A stretch of DNA of 15,896 bases from positions 1 through 15,896 of the forward strand of contig JAEYVZ010000102.1 of the NCBI GenBank assembly GCA_023431405.1, given 5' to 3'. The position numbers and the translations under genes are program-made. The DNA comes from Actinomycetes bacterium (lineage in GTDB: Bacteria > Actinomycetota > Actinomycetes > Actinomycetales > Microbacteriaceae). The notes beneath the pieces are model-generated. The model did no database searches. It saw nothing but the letters and a program-made list of their open reading frames with translations, and had not been told where the DNA came from. Every line of letters begins with the position of its first letter. Within the stretch, counting starts at the first letter, position 1. Positions 6,930 through 13,664 of the stretch are shown here, piece after piece.

Positions 6930-9221
6930 TCAGCGGTGCAGGTCGAACCGGTCGAGCTCGGTGACGCGACCCCACGCGGCGACGAAGTCGCGCACGAACT
7001 TCTCCTTCGCGTCGTCGGAGGCGTAGACCTCGGCGAGCGCGCGAAGCTCGGAGTTCGACCCGAACAGGAGGTCGACGCGCGTGCCGATGCCTACCGGCTC
7101 GCCCGAGCCGTCTTTGGTGCCGGCGAAGGCGTGCGAGCCCGGGTCGAGCGGCTTCCACGTGGTGCCGAGGTCGAGCAGGTTCACGAAGAAGTCGTTCGTG
7201 AGCACGCCCGGACGCTCGGTGAACACACCGTAGGTCGAGCCGTCCCAGTTGGCGCCGAGCACCCGCAGACCGCCGACGAGCACGGTCATCTCCGGTGCGC
7301 TGAGGGTGAGCAGGTTCGCCTTGTCGATGAGCAGGTGCTCTGCCGGCAGGCCCGAGGCCATCGCGACGGGGCCCTGGTAGTTGCGGAAGCCGTCGGCGGC
7401 CGGCTCGAGCCACGCGAACGACTCGACGTCGGTCTGCTCGGCCGAGGCGTCGGTGCGCCCCGCGTGGAACGGCACCTCGATCTCGACTCCGGCATCCTTC
7501 GCGGCCTTCTCGACGCCGGCGTTGCCCGCCAGCACGATCAGGTCGGCCAGCGACACCTTCTTTCCGCCCTCGGCGGTCGCGTCGAAATCGGCCTTGATGC
7601 CGCCGAGCACGCCGAGCACCTTGTGGAGCTGGGCGGGGTTGTTGACCTCCCAGTCCTTCTGCGGTGCGAGACGGATGCGGGCACCGTTGATGCCGCCGCG
7701 CTTGTCGCTGCCGCGGAAGGTGGACGCCGCCGCCCACGTGGTGGCGACGAGCTCCGACACCGAGAGACCCGACTCGAGGATGCGCGCCTTCAGGGCGGCC
7801 GCGTCGGCGTCGTCGATGAGCGGGTGGTCGACCGCGGGCACCGGGTCCTGCCAGATCAGCTGCTCCGAGGGCACCTCGGGGCCGAGGTAGCGCTCGACGG
7901 GACCCATGTCGCGGTGGGTGAGCTTGAACCAGGCGCGCGCGAACGCGTCGGCGAACGCCTCCGGGTCGTCCTTGAAGCGGCGCGAGATCTTGTCGTACTC
8001 CGGGTCCATGCGCAGGGCGAGGTCGCTCGTGAGCATGCGGGGCTCGCGCTTGCCGTCGGAGTGCGCCAGCGGCACCATGTCGGCGCCCATGCCGTTCTTC
8101 GGACGCCACTGGTGAGCGCCGGCCGGGCTGGAGAACAGCTCCCATTCGTAGGCGTAGAGGATGTGGAAGAACTCGTTGTCCCAGCGGGTCGGGTGGTAGG
8201 TCCACGTGACCTCGAGACCCGACGTGATCGTGTCGTCGGCCTTGCCGGTGCCGAAGTTGTTCTTCCAGCCGAGGCCCTGCATCTCGATGCCGGCGGCCTC
8301 GGGGTTGCCCTCGAGGTTCGAGTCGGGGCCGGCACCGTGCGTCTTGCCGAAGGTGTGGCCACCGGCGATCAGCGCGACCGTCTCCTCGTCGTTCATGGCC
8401 ATACGGGCGAAGGTCTCGCGGATGTCGCGGGCCGACGCGAGCGGGTCGGGGTTGCCGCCCGGTCCCTCCGGGTTCACGTAGATCAGACCCATCTGAACGG
8501 CCGCCAGCGGCTTCTCGAGCTCGCGGTCGCCCGTGTAGCGCTCGTCGCCGAGCCACGTGGTCTCCGGGCCCCAGTAGACGTCGTCGTCGGGCTCCCACAC
8601 GTCGGGGCGTCCGCCGGCGAAGCCGAAGGTCTCGAAGCCCATCGATTCGAGTGCCACGTTGCCGGCGAGGATCATGAGGTCGGCCCACGAGATGCTCTGG
8701 CCGTACTTCTTCTTGACCGGCCACAGGAGGCGCCGCGCCTTGTCGAGGTTGACATTGTCGGGCCAGCTGTTCAGCGGGGCGAAGCGCTGCTGTCCGGCGC
8801 CGGCGCCGCCGCGACCGTCGGTCACACGGTAGGTGCCCGCGGAGTGCCACGCCATGCGGATCATGAGGGGGCCGTAGTTGCCGAAGTCGGCGGGCCACCA
8901 GTCCTGCGAGGTGGTCAGCACCTCGGCGATGTCGGCCTTCACGGCGGCGAGATCGAGCTGCTCGAACGCGGCGCGGTAGTCGAAGTCGTCGCCCAGCGGG
9001 TTGGCGACGGCCGGGTTCTTCTTGAGGATGCGGAGGTTCAGCTGGTTCGGCCACCAGACGTTGTTCGCCGAGCCGCTCGTCGGGTGGGGCTGGCTGTGGA
9101 TGACCGGGCAGGTCGCCGACTGCTCGGCGTGCGCCTCGTCGGTGTCGGTGACGGTGACCGCTTGGTCGATGTCGGTCGGGTTCTCCCCGATCGGCGCGAC
9201 GCTGTCGTCTTGGACGCTCAT
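6930..9221 (-). CDS. katG: Bifunctional catalase-peroxidase KatG
   Basis: 763 residues, the two-domain class I haem peroxidase that destroys hydrogen peroxide. The active N-terminal half shows distal Arg122, Trp125 and His126 (IRMAWHSAGTYR), and the other two members of the Met-Tyr-Trp adduct, Tyr248 (IYVNPEGPGG) and Met274 (FARMAMNDEET). The proximal haem ligand is His289 (GGHTFGKTHGAG). The residue matching M. tuberculosis Ser315, the common isoniazid-resistance site, is Ser334 in TITSGLEV. All catalytic residues are present, and the inactive C-terminal repeat is complete. The N-terminus is about 18 residues longer than in M. tuberculosis. The start at 9221 is set by GAGGAAGGA 5 nt upstream. 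The frame continues past it to 9716 but overlaps furA and is not coding. It lies 49 bp after furA with no terminator between, so it is read from the furA promoter. Confidence 0.97.
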   Translation of the reverse strand: MSVQDDSVAPIGENPTDIDQAVTVTDTDEAHAEQSATCPVIHSQPHPTSGSANNVWWPNQLNLRILKKNPAVANPLGDDFDYRAAFEQLDLAAVKADIAEVLTTSQDWWPADFGNYGPLMIRMAWHSAGTYRVTDGRGGAGAGQQRFAPLNSWPDNVNLDKARRLLWPVKKKYGQSISWADLMILAGNVALESMGFETFGFAGGRPDVWEPDDDVYWGPETTWLGDERYTGDRELEKPLAAVQMGLIYVNPEGPGGNPDPLASARDIRETFARMAMNDEETVALIAGGHTFGKTHGAGPDSNLEGNPEAAGIEMQGLGWKNNFGTGKADDTITSGLEVTWTYHPTRWDNEFFHILYAYEWELFSSPAGAHQWRPKNGMGADMVPLAHSDGKREPRMLTSDLALRMDPEYDKISRRFKDDPEAFADAFARAWFKLTHRDMGPVERYLGPEVPSEQLIWQDPVPAVDHPLIDDADAAALKARILESGLSVSELVATTWAAASTFRGSDKRGGINGARIRLAPQKDWEVNNPAQLHKVLGVLGGIKADFDATAEGGKKVSLADLIVLAGNAGVEKAAKDAGVEIEVPFHAGRTDASAEQTDVESFAWLEPAADGFRNYQGPVAMASGLPAEHLLIDKANLLTLSAPEMTVLVGGLRVLGANWDGSTYGVFTERPGVLTNDFFVNLLDLGTTWKPLDPGSHAFAGTKDGSGEPVGIGTRVDLLFGSNSELRALAEVYASDDAKEKFVRDFVAAWGRVTELDRFDLHR

Positions 9222-9270
9222 GGTGTTCCTTCCTCGGATGGGCTTTTTGCGGCAGAGAAGTTCGGGGGCG

Positions 9271-9747
9271 TCACGCCGCAGCAGCGGCGCACGCGGGGCA
9301 GGTGCCCCAGAAGGTGACCTCGGCCGACTGCAGGGCGAAGCCGTGGGTCTCCGACGGGGTGAGACAGGGGGCCTCGCCGAGGACGCACTCGACGTCTTCG
9401 ACGGCGCCGCACACGGTGCAGACGAGGTGGTGGTGGTTGTCGGCGACCCGCAGCTCGAACAGCATGGGGCGCCCCGCCGGTTCGATGCGGCGCACGATGC
9501 CGGCGTCGGCGAAGTCACCGAGCGCGTTGTACACCGACTGACGGCTGGCCGTCGGCACGTGGACGGCGATCGCGGCGTAGACGTCGTCGGCGCTGGCATG
9601 CGGGGCGGCGGCGAGCGCGTCGTAGACGGCCGCGCGCGACTCGGTGACCCGCAGGCCGGCCGCCCGCAGCGCGACGGCGGCGTCGGCGGGCGCGACGTCG
9701 TGGTCGTGTGCCGCACCCACAGAGGGCGTGGCGGGGCGGGCGGGCAT
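9271..9747 (-). CDS. furA: Fur-family peroxide/iron repressor FurA
   Basis: 158 residues. The N-terminal winged helix has a recognition helix around TASRQSVYNAL (67-77). The hinge leads to the metal-binding, dimerising half: HHH (105-107), then CxxC Cys110/Cys113 (LVCTVCG), and a second CxxC Cys150/Cys153 (GTCPAC) that forms the structural zinc site with the first. In actinobacteria FurA represses itself and the katG downstream, and peroxide or metal loss releases it. The ATG at 9747 is preferred over the GTG at 9756. The promoter TTGACA (9782-9777) / TAGGGT (9760-9755) would place transcription start on or next to that ATG, giving a leaderless message, and the GTG lies inside the -10 box. 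The frame from 9756 adds only three residues. Confidence 0.95.
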   Translation of the reverse strand: MPARPATPSVGAAHDHDVAPADAAVALRAAGLRVTESRAAVYDALAAAPHASADDVYAAIAVHVPTASRQSVYNALGDFADAGIVRRIEPAGRPMLFELRVADNHHHLVCTVCGAVEDVECVLGEAPCLTPSETHGFALQSAEVTFWGTCPACAAAAA

Positions 9748-9754
9748 GCCCTCC

Positions 9755-9782
9755 ACCCTACCGCTTGTTTTGACTATGTCAA
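9755..9782 (-). promoter_or_regulatory. furA-katG promoter
   Basis: On the minus strand a perfect -35 hexamer TTGACA (9782-9777), a 16-nt spacer, and -10 TAGGGT (9760-9755; TANNNT). Seven bases after the -10 comes the A of the furA ATG (9747), the usual spacing for a transcription start. This predicts a leaderless furA-katG transcript. Confidence 0.7.
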
Positions 9783-9784
9783 AA
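9768..9784. promoter_or_regulatory. Probable FurA operator (17-bp perfect palindrome)
   Basis: TTTTGAC-TAT-GTCAAAA is a 7-3-7 perfect inverted repeat. It is an AT-rich island in about 70% G+C DNA, and it covers the -35 box of the furA promoter. Size, A/T-rich arms and position match Fur/PerR-type operators and a repressor that blocks its own promoter. Binding has to be inferred from sequence and context. Confidence 0.82.
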
Positions 9785-9798
9785 TGAGAGCGGCCGGG

Positions 9799-9829
9799 AA
9801 AAACTCCGCGCCTGCGCCGTCGGCGACGG
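9799..9829 (-). terminator. Possible terminator after ahcY
   Basis: Immediately after the ahcY stop, CCGTC (9817-9821) pairs with GACGG (9825-9829) around a 3-nt loop. On the transcript a run of five T (9803-9799) follows 13 nt later. The stem is short and the T-run is displaced, so this is a weak call. It would stop ahcY transcripts before the furA promoter. Confidence 0.35.
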
Positions 9830-11287
9830 TCAGTAGCGGTAGTGCTCGAGCTTGTACGGCCCCTCGACAGGCACGCCGATGTAGGCCGCCTGCTCGTCGG
9901 TGAGCGTCGTCAGCTCGACGCCGAGAGCGGCGAGGTGGAGCCTCGCGACCTTCTCGTCGAGGATCTTCGGGAGCACGTACACGCCGACCGGGTACGCGTC
10001 GGTGTTGGTGTAGAGCTCGAGCTGGGCGAGCACCTGGTTGGTGAACGACGCGCTCATCACGAACGACGGGTGCCCCGTCGCGTTGCCGAGGTTCATCAGA
10101 CGCCCCTCCGACAGCACCAGGATGCTGCGACCGGTCGGCAGACGCCACTCGTGCACCTGAGGCTTGATCTCCACGCGCTCCACCCCCGGGACCGCCTCGA
10201 GGCCCGCCATGTCGATCTCGTCGTCGAAGTGACCGACGTTGCCGACGATCGCGAGGTGCTTGAGGCCCAAGAGGTGATCGACCGTGACGACCCGCGTGTT
10301 GCCGGTGCCGGTGATGAGGATGTCGACGTCGTCGATGACCGACTCCAGACGCGCGACCTGGAAGCCGTCCATCGCGGCCTGCAGCGCGCAGATCGGGTCG
10401 ACCTCCCCCACGATGACACGCGCGCCCTGGCCACGCAGCGCCTCGGCCGCGCCCTTGCCCACGTCACCGTAGCCGACGACGAACGCGACCTTGCCGCCCA
10501 TCAGCACATCGGTCGCGCGGTTGATCCCATCGGGCAGCGAGTGGCGGATGCCGTACTTGTTGTCGAACTTCGACTTCGTGACGGAGTCGTTCACGTTGAT
10601 GCCGGGGAACAGCAGCTTGCCTGCGGCGTGGAGCTCGTAGAGGCGGTGGACGCCTGTGGTCGTCTCCTCCGTGACACCCAGGATGCCGGCGGCCATGCGC
10701 GTGAAGCGCTGCGGGTCGCGGGCGAGGCTCGAGCGGAGAGTGTCGAGGACGATGCGGTACTCGGCGGAGTCGCCCTCCGCCGGCTCCGGCACGGCGCCCG
10801 CACGCTCGAACTCCACGCCCTTGTGCACGAGAAGGGTCGCGTCACCGCCGTCGTCGAGGATGAGGTTCGGCCCGTCGAAGCCCTCCGCCGACCAGTCGAA
10901 GATGCGGTCGGCGAGCTGCCAGTACTCCTCCAGCGTCTCGCCCTTGAACGCGAACACCGGCACGCCCGCGGGCGCCTCCGGCGTGCCGGTGGGACCCACC
11001 GCCACGGCGGCGGCCGCCTCGTCCTGCGTCGAGAAGATGTTGCAGCTCGCCCAGCGCACCTGCGCACCGAGGGCGACGAGCGTCTCGATGAGCACGGCGG
11101 TCTGCACCGTCATATGAAGGGAACCGGCGATGCGCGCCCCGGCGAGGGGCTGCGCGGGACCGAACTCCTCGCGCAGGGCCATGAGGCCGGGCATCTCGTT
11201 CTCCGCCAGGCGGATCTGGTGACGGCCGGCCTCAGCGAGGGAGAGGTCGGCGACGACGAAGTCGAGGGTGTTCACGGGAGTCGGCAT
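9830..11287 (-). CDS. ahcY: S-adenosylhomocysteine hydrolase
   Basis: 485 residues, cytosolic NAD-dependent enzyme that splits S-adenosylhomocysteine into adenosine and homocysteine, keeping the methylation cycle running. Visible motifs: SLHMTVQTAVLIETL with substrate His58; ILDDGGDATLLVH (143-155); VTEETTTGVHRL with Glu208; NVNDSVTKSKFDNKYG with Lys238 and Asp242; the NAD loop GYGDVGKG (272-279) with Glu295 after it; VGHFDDEID with His353; NATGHPSFVMS with His406; C-terminal KLEHYRY. It has the roughly 40-residue insertion around 150-190 seen in bacterial enzymes but not the human one. The start at 11287 gives the family N-terminus MPTPVNTLDF; there is no clear ribosome site, but GACAAT (11299-11294) 6 nt upstream could be a -10 of a leaderless message. 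Its place next to the mtr genes matches sahH near mtrA in mycobacteria. Confidence 0.96.
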   Translation of the reverse strand: MPTPVNTLDFVVADLSLAEAGRHQIRLAENEMPGLMALREEFGPAQPLAGARIAGSLHMTVQTAVLIETLVALGAQVRWASCNIFSTQDEAAAAVAVGPTGTPEAPAGVPVFAFKGETLEEYWQLADRIFDWSAEGFDGPNLILDDGGDATLLVHKGVEFERAGAVPEPAEGDSAEYRIVLDTLRSSLARDPQRFTRMAAGILGVTEETTTGVHRLYELHAAGKLLFPGINVNDSVTKSKFDNKYGIRHSLPDGINRATDVLMGGKVAFVVGYGDVGKGAAEALRGQGARVIVGEVDPICALQAAMDGFQVARLESVIDDVDILITGTGNTRVVTVDHLLGLKHLAIVGNVGHFDDEIDMAGLEAVPGVERVEIKPQVHEWRLPTGRSILVLSEGRLMNLGNATGHPSFVMSASFTNQVLAQLELYTNTDAYPVGVYVLPKILDEKVARLHLAALGVELTTLTDEQAAYIGVPVEGPYKLEHYRY

Positions 11288-11370
11288 CCGACCATTGTCC
11301 CATCCCCGCGCGATGGATCGCCCCACGGCAGGAGACGGATGTCAGCGGACGGATGTCGCCGACGGGGAGA

Positions 11371-11577
11371 TCAGACGCGGAGCGTCTCGTGACGGACGAC
11401 CATCCAGCCTTTGGGGACCGAGAGACGGTCGGTGTGGATCGCGCAGAGATCGTGAGCGTGCGGGTCGTTGCCCCCGCCGAGCGGCCCGAGCGCCGCCATC
11501 TGGTCGCCGTAGTCGAAGGTCAGGGTCGTCACGGCCTCACGGGCGCAGCCCACCTTGGAGCAGAGTCTCTCACGCAT
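11371..11577 (-). CDS. Small DUF3499 family protein, zinc-ribbon-like
   Basis: 68 residues from the ATG at 11577 (MRERLCSKVGC). Cys6, Cys11, Cys45 and His48 form a CX4C...CX2H set, with His40 and His42 close by, suggesting a bound metal. The conserved stretch TLTFDYGDQMAALGPL (18-33) and the ending PKGWMVVRHE are typical of DUF3499, found almost only in actinobacteria and of unknown function; M. tuberculosis Rv3258c is the likely counterpart. The frame stays open upstream to 11697, but that part is Arg/Ala-rich and does not resemble the family. There is no ribosome site; TAGCCT (11591-11586) lies 8 nt before the ATG and may be a -10 for a leaderless message. It is divergent from the metallopeptidase-like gene. 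Confidence 0.85.
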   Translation of the reverse strand: MRERLCSKVGCAREAVTTLTFDYGDQMAALGPLGGGNDPHAHDLCAIHTDRLSVPKGWMVVRHETLRV

Positions 11578-11731
11578 CGGGATCCAGGCTAGGCGAGAGC
11601 GCGGGGCGGGCCGGGATGCCGCGCCGCGGTCGCGCCCACCCGCATCCGTGCCGGCGCCCGCCGCGCGGACGGCTCCCCGCCGCCCGAACCGCTCCACGCC
11701 GCGGGATCGGGACCGGGCACCACCGCCGACC

Positions 11732-11743
11732 TAGGATGGGGGA
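11732..11743 (+). promoter_or_regulatory. Probable -10 element of the metallopeptidase-like gene
   Basis: TAGGAT (11732-11737; TANNNT) ends 6 nt before the ATG at 11744, which places the transcription start on the start codon. The GGGGGA between them could instead act as a Shine-Dalgarno for the second ATG at 11747. No clear -35 is present. Confidence 0.45.
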
Positions 11744-12175
11744 ATGATGAGGCGTCCACGCACCGCCGCCGTGCCCCGCCCGGCACGCCACGGCCGGCAC
11801 GGCCGACTCGACCGCAGCCCTGTCGTGAGGCCGCCCCTCCCGGCACTCGAGACGCGTGCCGACAAGTTCGACCTGAGCGTCACCACGGCCGCAGAATTCC
11901 TCCGCAGCGCCTGGCCGGAGCTTCGCGACGTGCGCTTCGAGGTGGGGGCGATGCCGCCGGCGTCCGACGACGACGGCATCCCGCGCTGGACCGTGCTGAC
12001 CGACGAGAAGCGGATCATCCTGTACCGCCTCCCCATCGAACGGCTCAGTCACCTGCACCGCAACGACGACCTCCACCGTCGGATGATGATCGAGAGCTGC
12101 GTCTTCCGCGCGGCGGCCGAGTACCTCGACCGCGACCCCTGGGATCTCGGACCGGAGCGGTTCCGCTTCTTCTGA
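11744..12175 (+). CDS. Metallopeptidase-fold (DUF1025/zincin-like) protein with lost zinc motif
   Basis: 143 residues. The layout follows the small actinobacterial metallopeptidase family next to DUF3499 (Rv3259 in M. tuberculosis): a basic start RHGRHGRLDRSP (15-26), then LETRADKFDLSV, a central strand region with WPELRDVRFEVG, and a strand-helix RIILYRLPIE (90-99) leading to the expected active-site helix. There the HExxH motif reads IESCV (116-120): the Glu117 remains, but both zinc-binding His are replaced. It is therefore unlikely to be a zinc peptidase; a structural or binding role is more plausible. Function is unknown. The start ATG at 11744 or 11747 is supported by the -10-like TAGGAT just upstream. 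It is the only plus-strand gene in the right half and converges on the DUF5719 gene. Confidence 0.8.
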   Translation: MMRRPRTAAVPRPARHGRHGRLDRSPVVRPPLPALETRADKFDLSVTTAAEFLRSAWPELRDVRFEVGAMPPASDDDGIPRWTVLTDEKRIILYRLPIERLSHLHRNDDLHRRMMIESCVFRAAAEYLDRDPWDLGPERFRFF

Positions 12176-12200
12176 CCCTGCTTCAGCTGACAAGGCGTGA

Positions 12201-12225
12201 CCTGACCAGGCTTCGTCTGGCCAGG
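12201..12225. terminator. Bidirectional hairpin terminator between converging genes
   Basis: CCTGACCAG (12201-12209) and CTGGCCAGG (12217-12225) pair around a 7-nt loop. In the plus-strand RNA one A.C mismatch interrupts the stem; in the minus-strand RNA that place becomes a G.U pair, so the hairpin is unbroken for transcripts of the DUF5719 gene. It sits in the 58-bp gap between the two stops. There is no T-tract. Confidence 0.7.
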
Positions 12226-12233
12226 CGCCGACA

Positions 12234-13664
12234 TCACTGCGGGTAGACCACGACCGGCTCGGCGGCGGCATCCGCAGGGAGCACGTCGTACCCGGCGAGG
12301 GCATCCGGCCCGCTGTACGTGATGTTCGCGCGAACGCGGCCGCCTTCCGCAGCGAAGCGGTACACCGCGGCATCCTCCACCGGCACCCGGGCGGTCGTTC
12401 CCGCGGCGATCCGCACGCTCGACACCGCCTCGCCCGTCAGGCTCGACAGCTCCACGGACGCCTCGGTGTCGCCGTCGTTCGAGATCGACAGCACGGGCGA
12501 GGGACCGGCGGCGACCGCCACGAGACTGGGCACACCGATCACCGGTGAGGCCGTGTGCCAGGCGAAGTCGGCGCCCTGAGCGAATCCGGTCGCGGTCCAC
12601 ACGGCGGTGACGACCGGCTCGTCCGCCGACACCTCCACCCGGTAGACGCCGGCGCGGAGCCCGCCGAGCTCGAGTTCTGCGGGCACGCCCGCCGCGAGCG
12701 GCAGCGTCTCGGATGCCGCGGCACCCCCCGACACCGGCACGAGGTCCACGGTGGCCTCCGTGTTCGCCGAAGGCGCGAGCACCCGGAGCACCGTCGCCGG
12801 CTCCGAGGCGCCGCTCTCCCCTGGAGCCACCCGCACGGTGAAGGCGGGGATGATCTGCCGCGCCGCCGGAGCGGCGGTCGTGCCGATCTGGTCGACACCA
12901 CCGGTGAGGAGCGTGCGGGTGAGGCTCGCCTGCAGCGATGCCTGAACCGGAGCGCCGGTGGCGTTGACCCTGATCACCGGGCTCTCCTCGCCGAGGGCGA
13001 GGGCGGCCAGAGGAAGCACCCGCTGGGTGCGTGGGGGGATGACGATGCCGGCCGCCGAGGAGGGGACGATCGGGCCTTCGGCGGAGTAGACGGTGACGTC
13101 GACCTCCGCGGCGACACCCGACGGGTTCGCCAGCAGCAGCAGGTCGGCCGCCCCCGTGACGCCGCTTCCGCCGACGAGCCACGACTCCAGCAGGGGCGGC
13201 GTGCACGCCGAAGCAGTGAAGCCCCGGAGGTCCTCCTCGTCGACGCTCGCCGACCCGGCGGCCGCGAGGTCGGTGCGCACACCATCGACAGGAAGCGCCG
13301 TGAGGAAATCGGGCCCCGCGCCCCCGGCGACGTCCGGCGCGGCGAGACGCTCCGACGTGGCGTCGGGCACATCGGCTCCCGTGGCGGCCGCGACATCCTG
13401 CGCGGCGGCGTCGCTGAGCCGCGCGGCGTCGCCGGCGTCACGGCCGACGGCCAGCAGCGGGCCGTCGCAGGAGAGGATCGAGGCGGTCGGCTCCGGCAGC
13501 GCGGTCACCGCCACCGGCTCGCGCACCACGGCGGGCCACGGCACGAGGGCGGCGGCCACCGCGCCCACCGTGAACGCGGCGGCGAGGACGCCGCCTGCTC
13601 CGGCGCGCACGGCGCGGCGACGCGGGGAGCGCTCGCGGCTCGTGGTCGTGGGTCGCGTGGTCAT
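12234..13664 (-). CDS. DUF5719 family membrane-anchored extracytoplasmic protein
   Basis: 476 residues. A basic N-terminus (RERSPRRRAVR) and one hydrophobic helix (about 20-43) make it a signal-anchored protein facing outward. There is no lipobox Cys. The rest is Ala/Val-rich and likely beta-sandwich. The DUF5719 core starts around CTPPLLESWLVGGSGVTGAA (154-173) and DLLLLANPSGVAAEVDVTVY (174-193), ending in YDVLPADAAAEPVVVYPQ. Only two Cys (66 and 154) are present and might form a disulfide. The start is firm: ATGA overlaps the upstream gene's stop by 4 nt, with GGAGGTGA about 7 nt before it, so the two are translationally coupled. DUF5719 genes sit next to large glycosyltransferase-type membrane genes in actinobacteria. 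A job in the cell envelope is likely, but the function is not known. Confidence 0.85.
   Translation of the reverse strand: MTTRPTTTSRERSPRRRAVRAGAGGVLAAAFTVGAVAAALVPWPAVVREPVAVTALPEPTASILSCDGPLLAVGRDAGDAARLSDAAAQDVAAATGADVPDATSERLAAPDVAGGAGPDFLTALPVDGVRTDLAAAGSASVDEEDLRGFTASACTPPLLESWLVGGSGVTGAADLLLLANPSGVAAEVDVTVYSAEGPIVPSSAAGIVIPPRTQRVLPLAALALGEESPVIRVNATGAPVQASLQASLTRTLLTGGVDQIGTTAAPAARQIIPAFTVRVAPGESGASEPATVLRVLAPSANTEATVDLVPVSGGAAASETLPLAAGVPAELELGGLRAGVYRVEVSADEPVVTAVWTATGFAQGADFAWHTASPVIGVPSLVAVAAGPSPVLSISNDGDTEASVELSSLTGEAVSSVRIAAGTTARVPVEDAAVYRFAAEGGRVRANITYSGPDALAGYDVLPADAAAEPVVVYPQ

Noticed and set aside
6888..9317. Plus-strand frame of 809 codons opposite katG
   Set aside because: It is long but antisense to a fully recognisable KatG; it begins at the terminator hairpin and crosses into furA. 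Arg/Val/Gly/Leu-rich with no recognisable domain.
9222..9716. N-terminal extension of KatG to 928 residues
   Set aside because: The extra 165 residues overlap furA in another frame and have no KatG similarity. A strong ribosome site marks the ATG at 9221.
11288..11370. Possible SAH riboswitch before ahcY
   Set aside because: Only 83 bases separate the genes, I find no matching fold, and ahcY may be leaderless.
9842..11392. Plus-strand frame of 516 codons opposite ahcY
   Set aside because: Antisense to intact ahcY, His/Arg/Asp-rich mirror-frame composition and no ribosome site.
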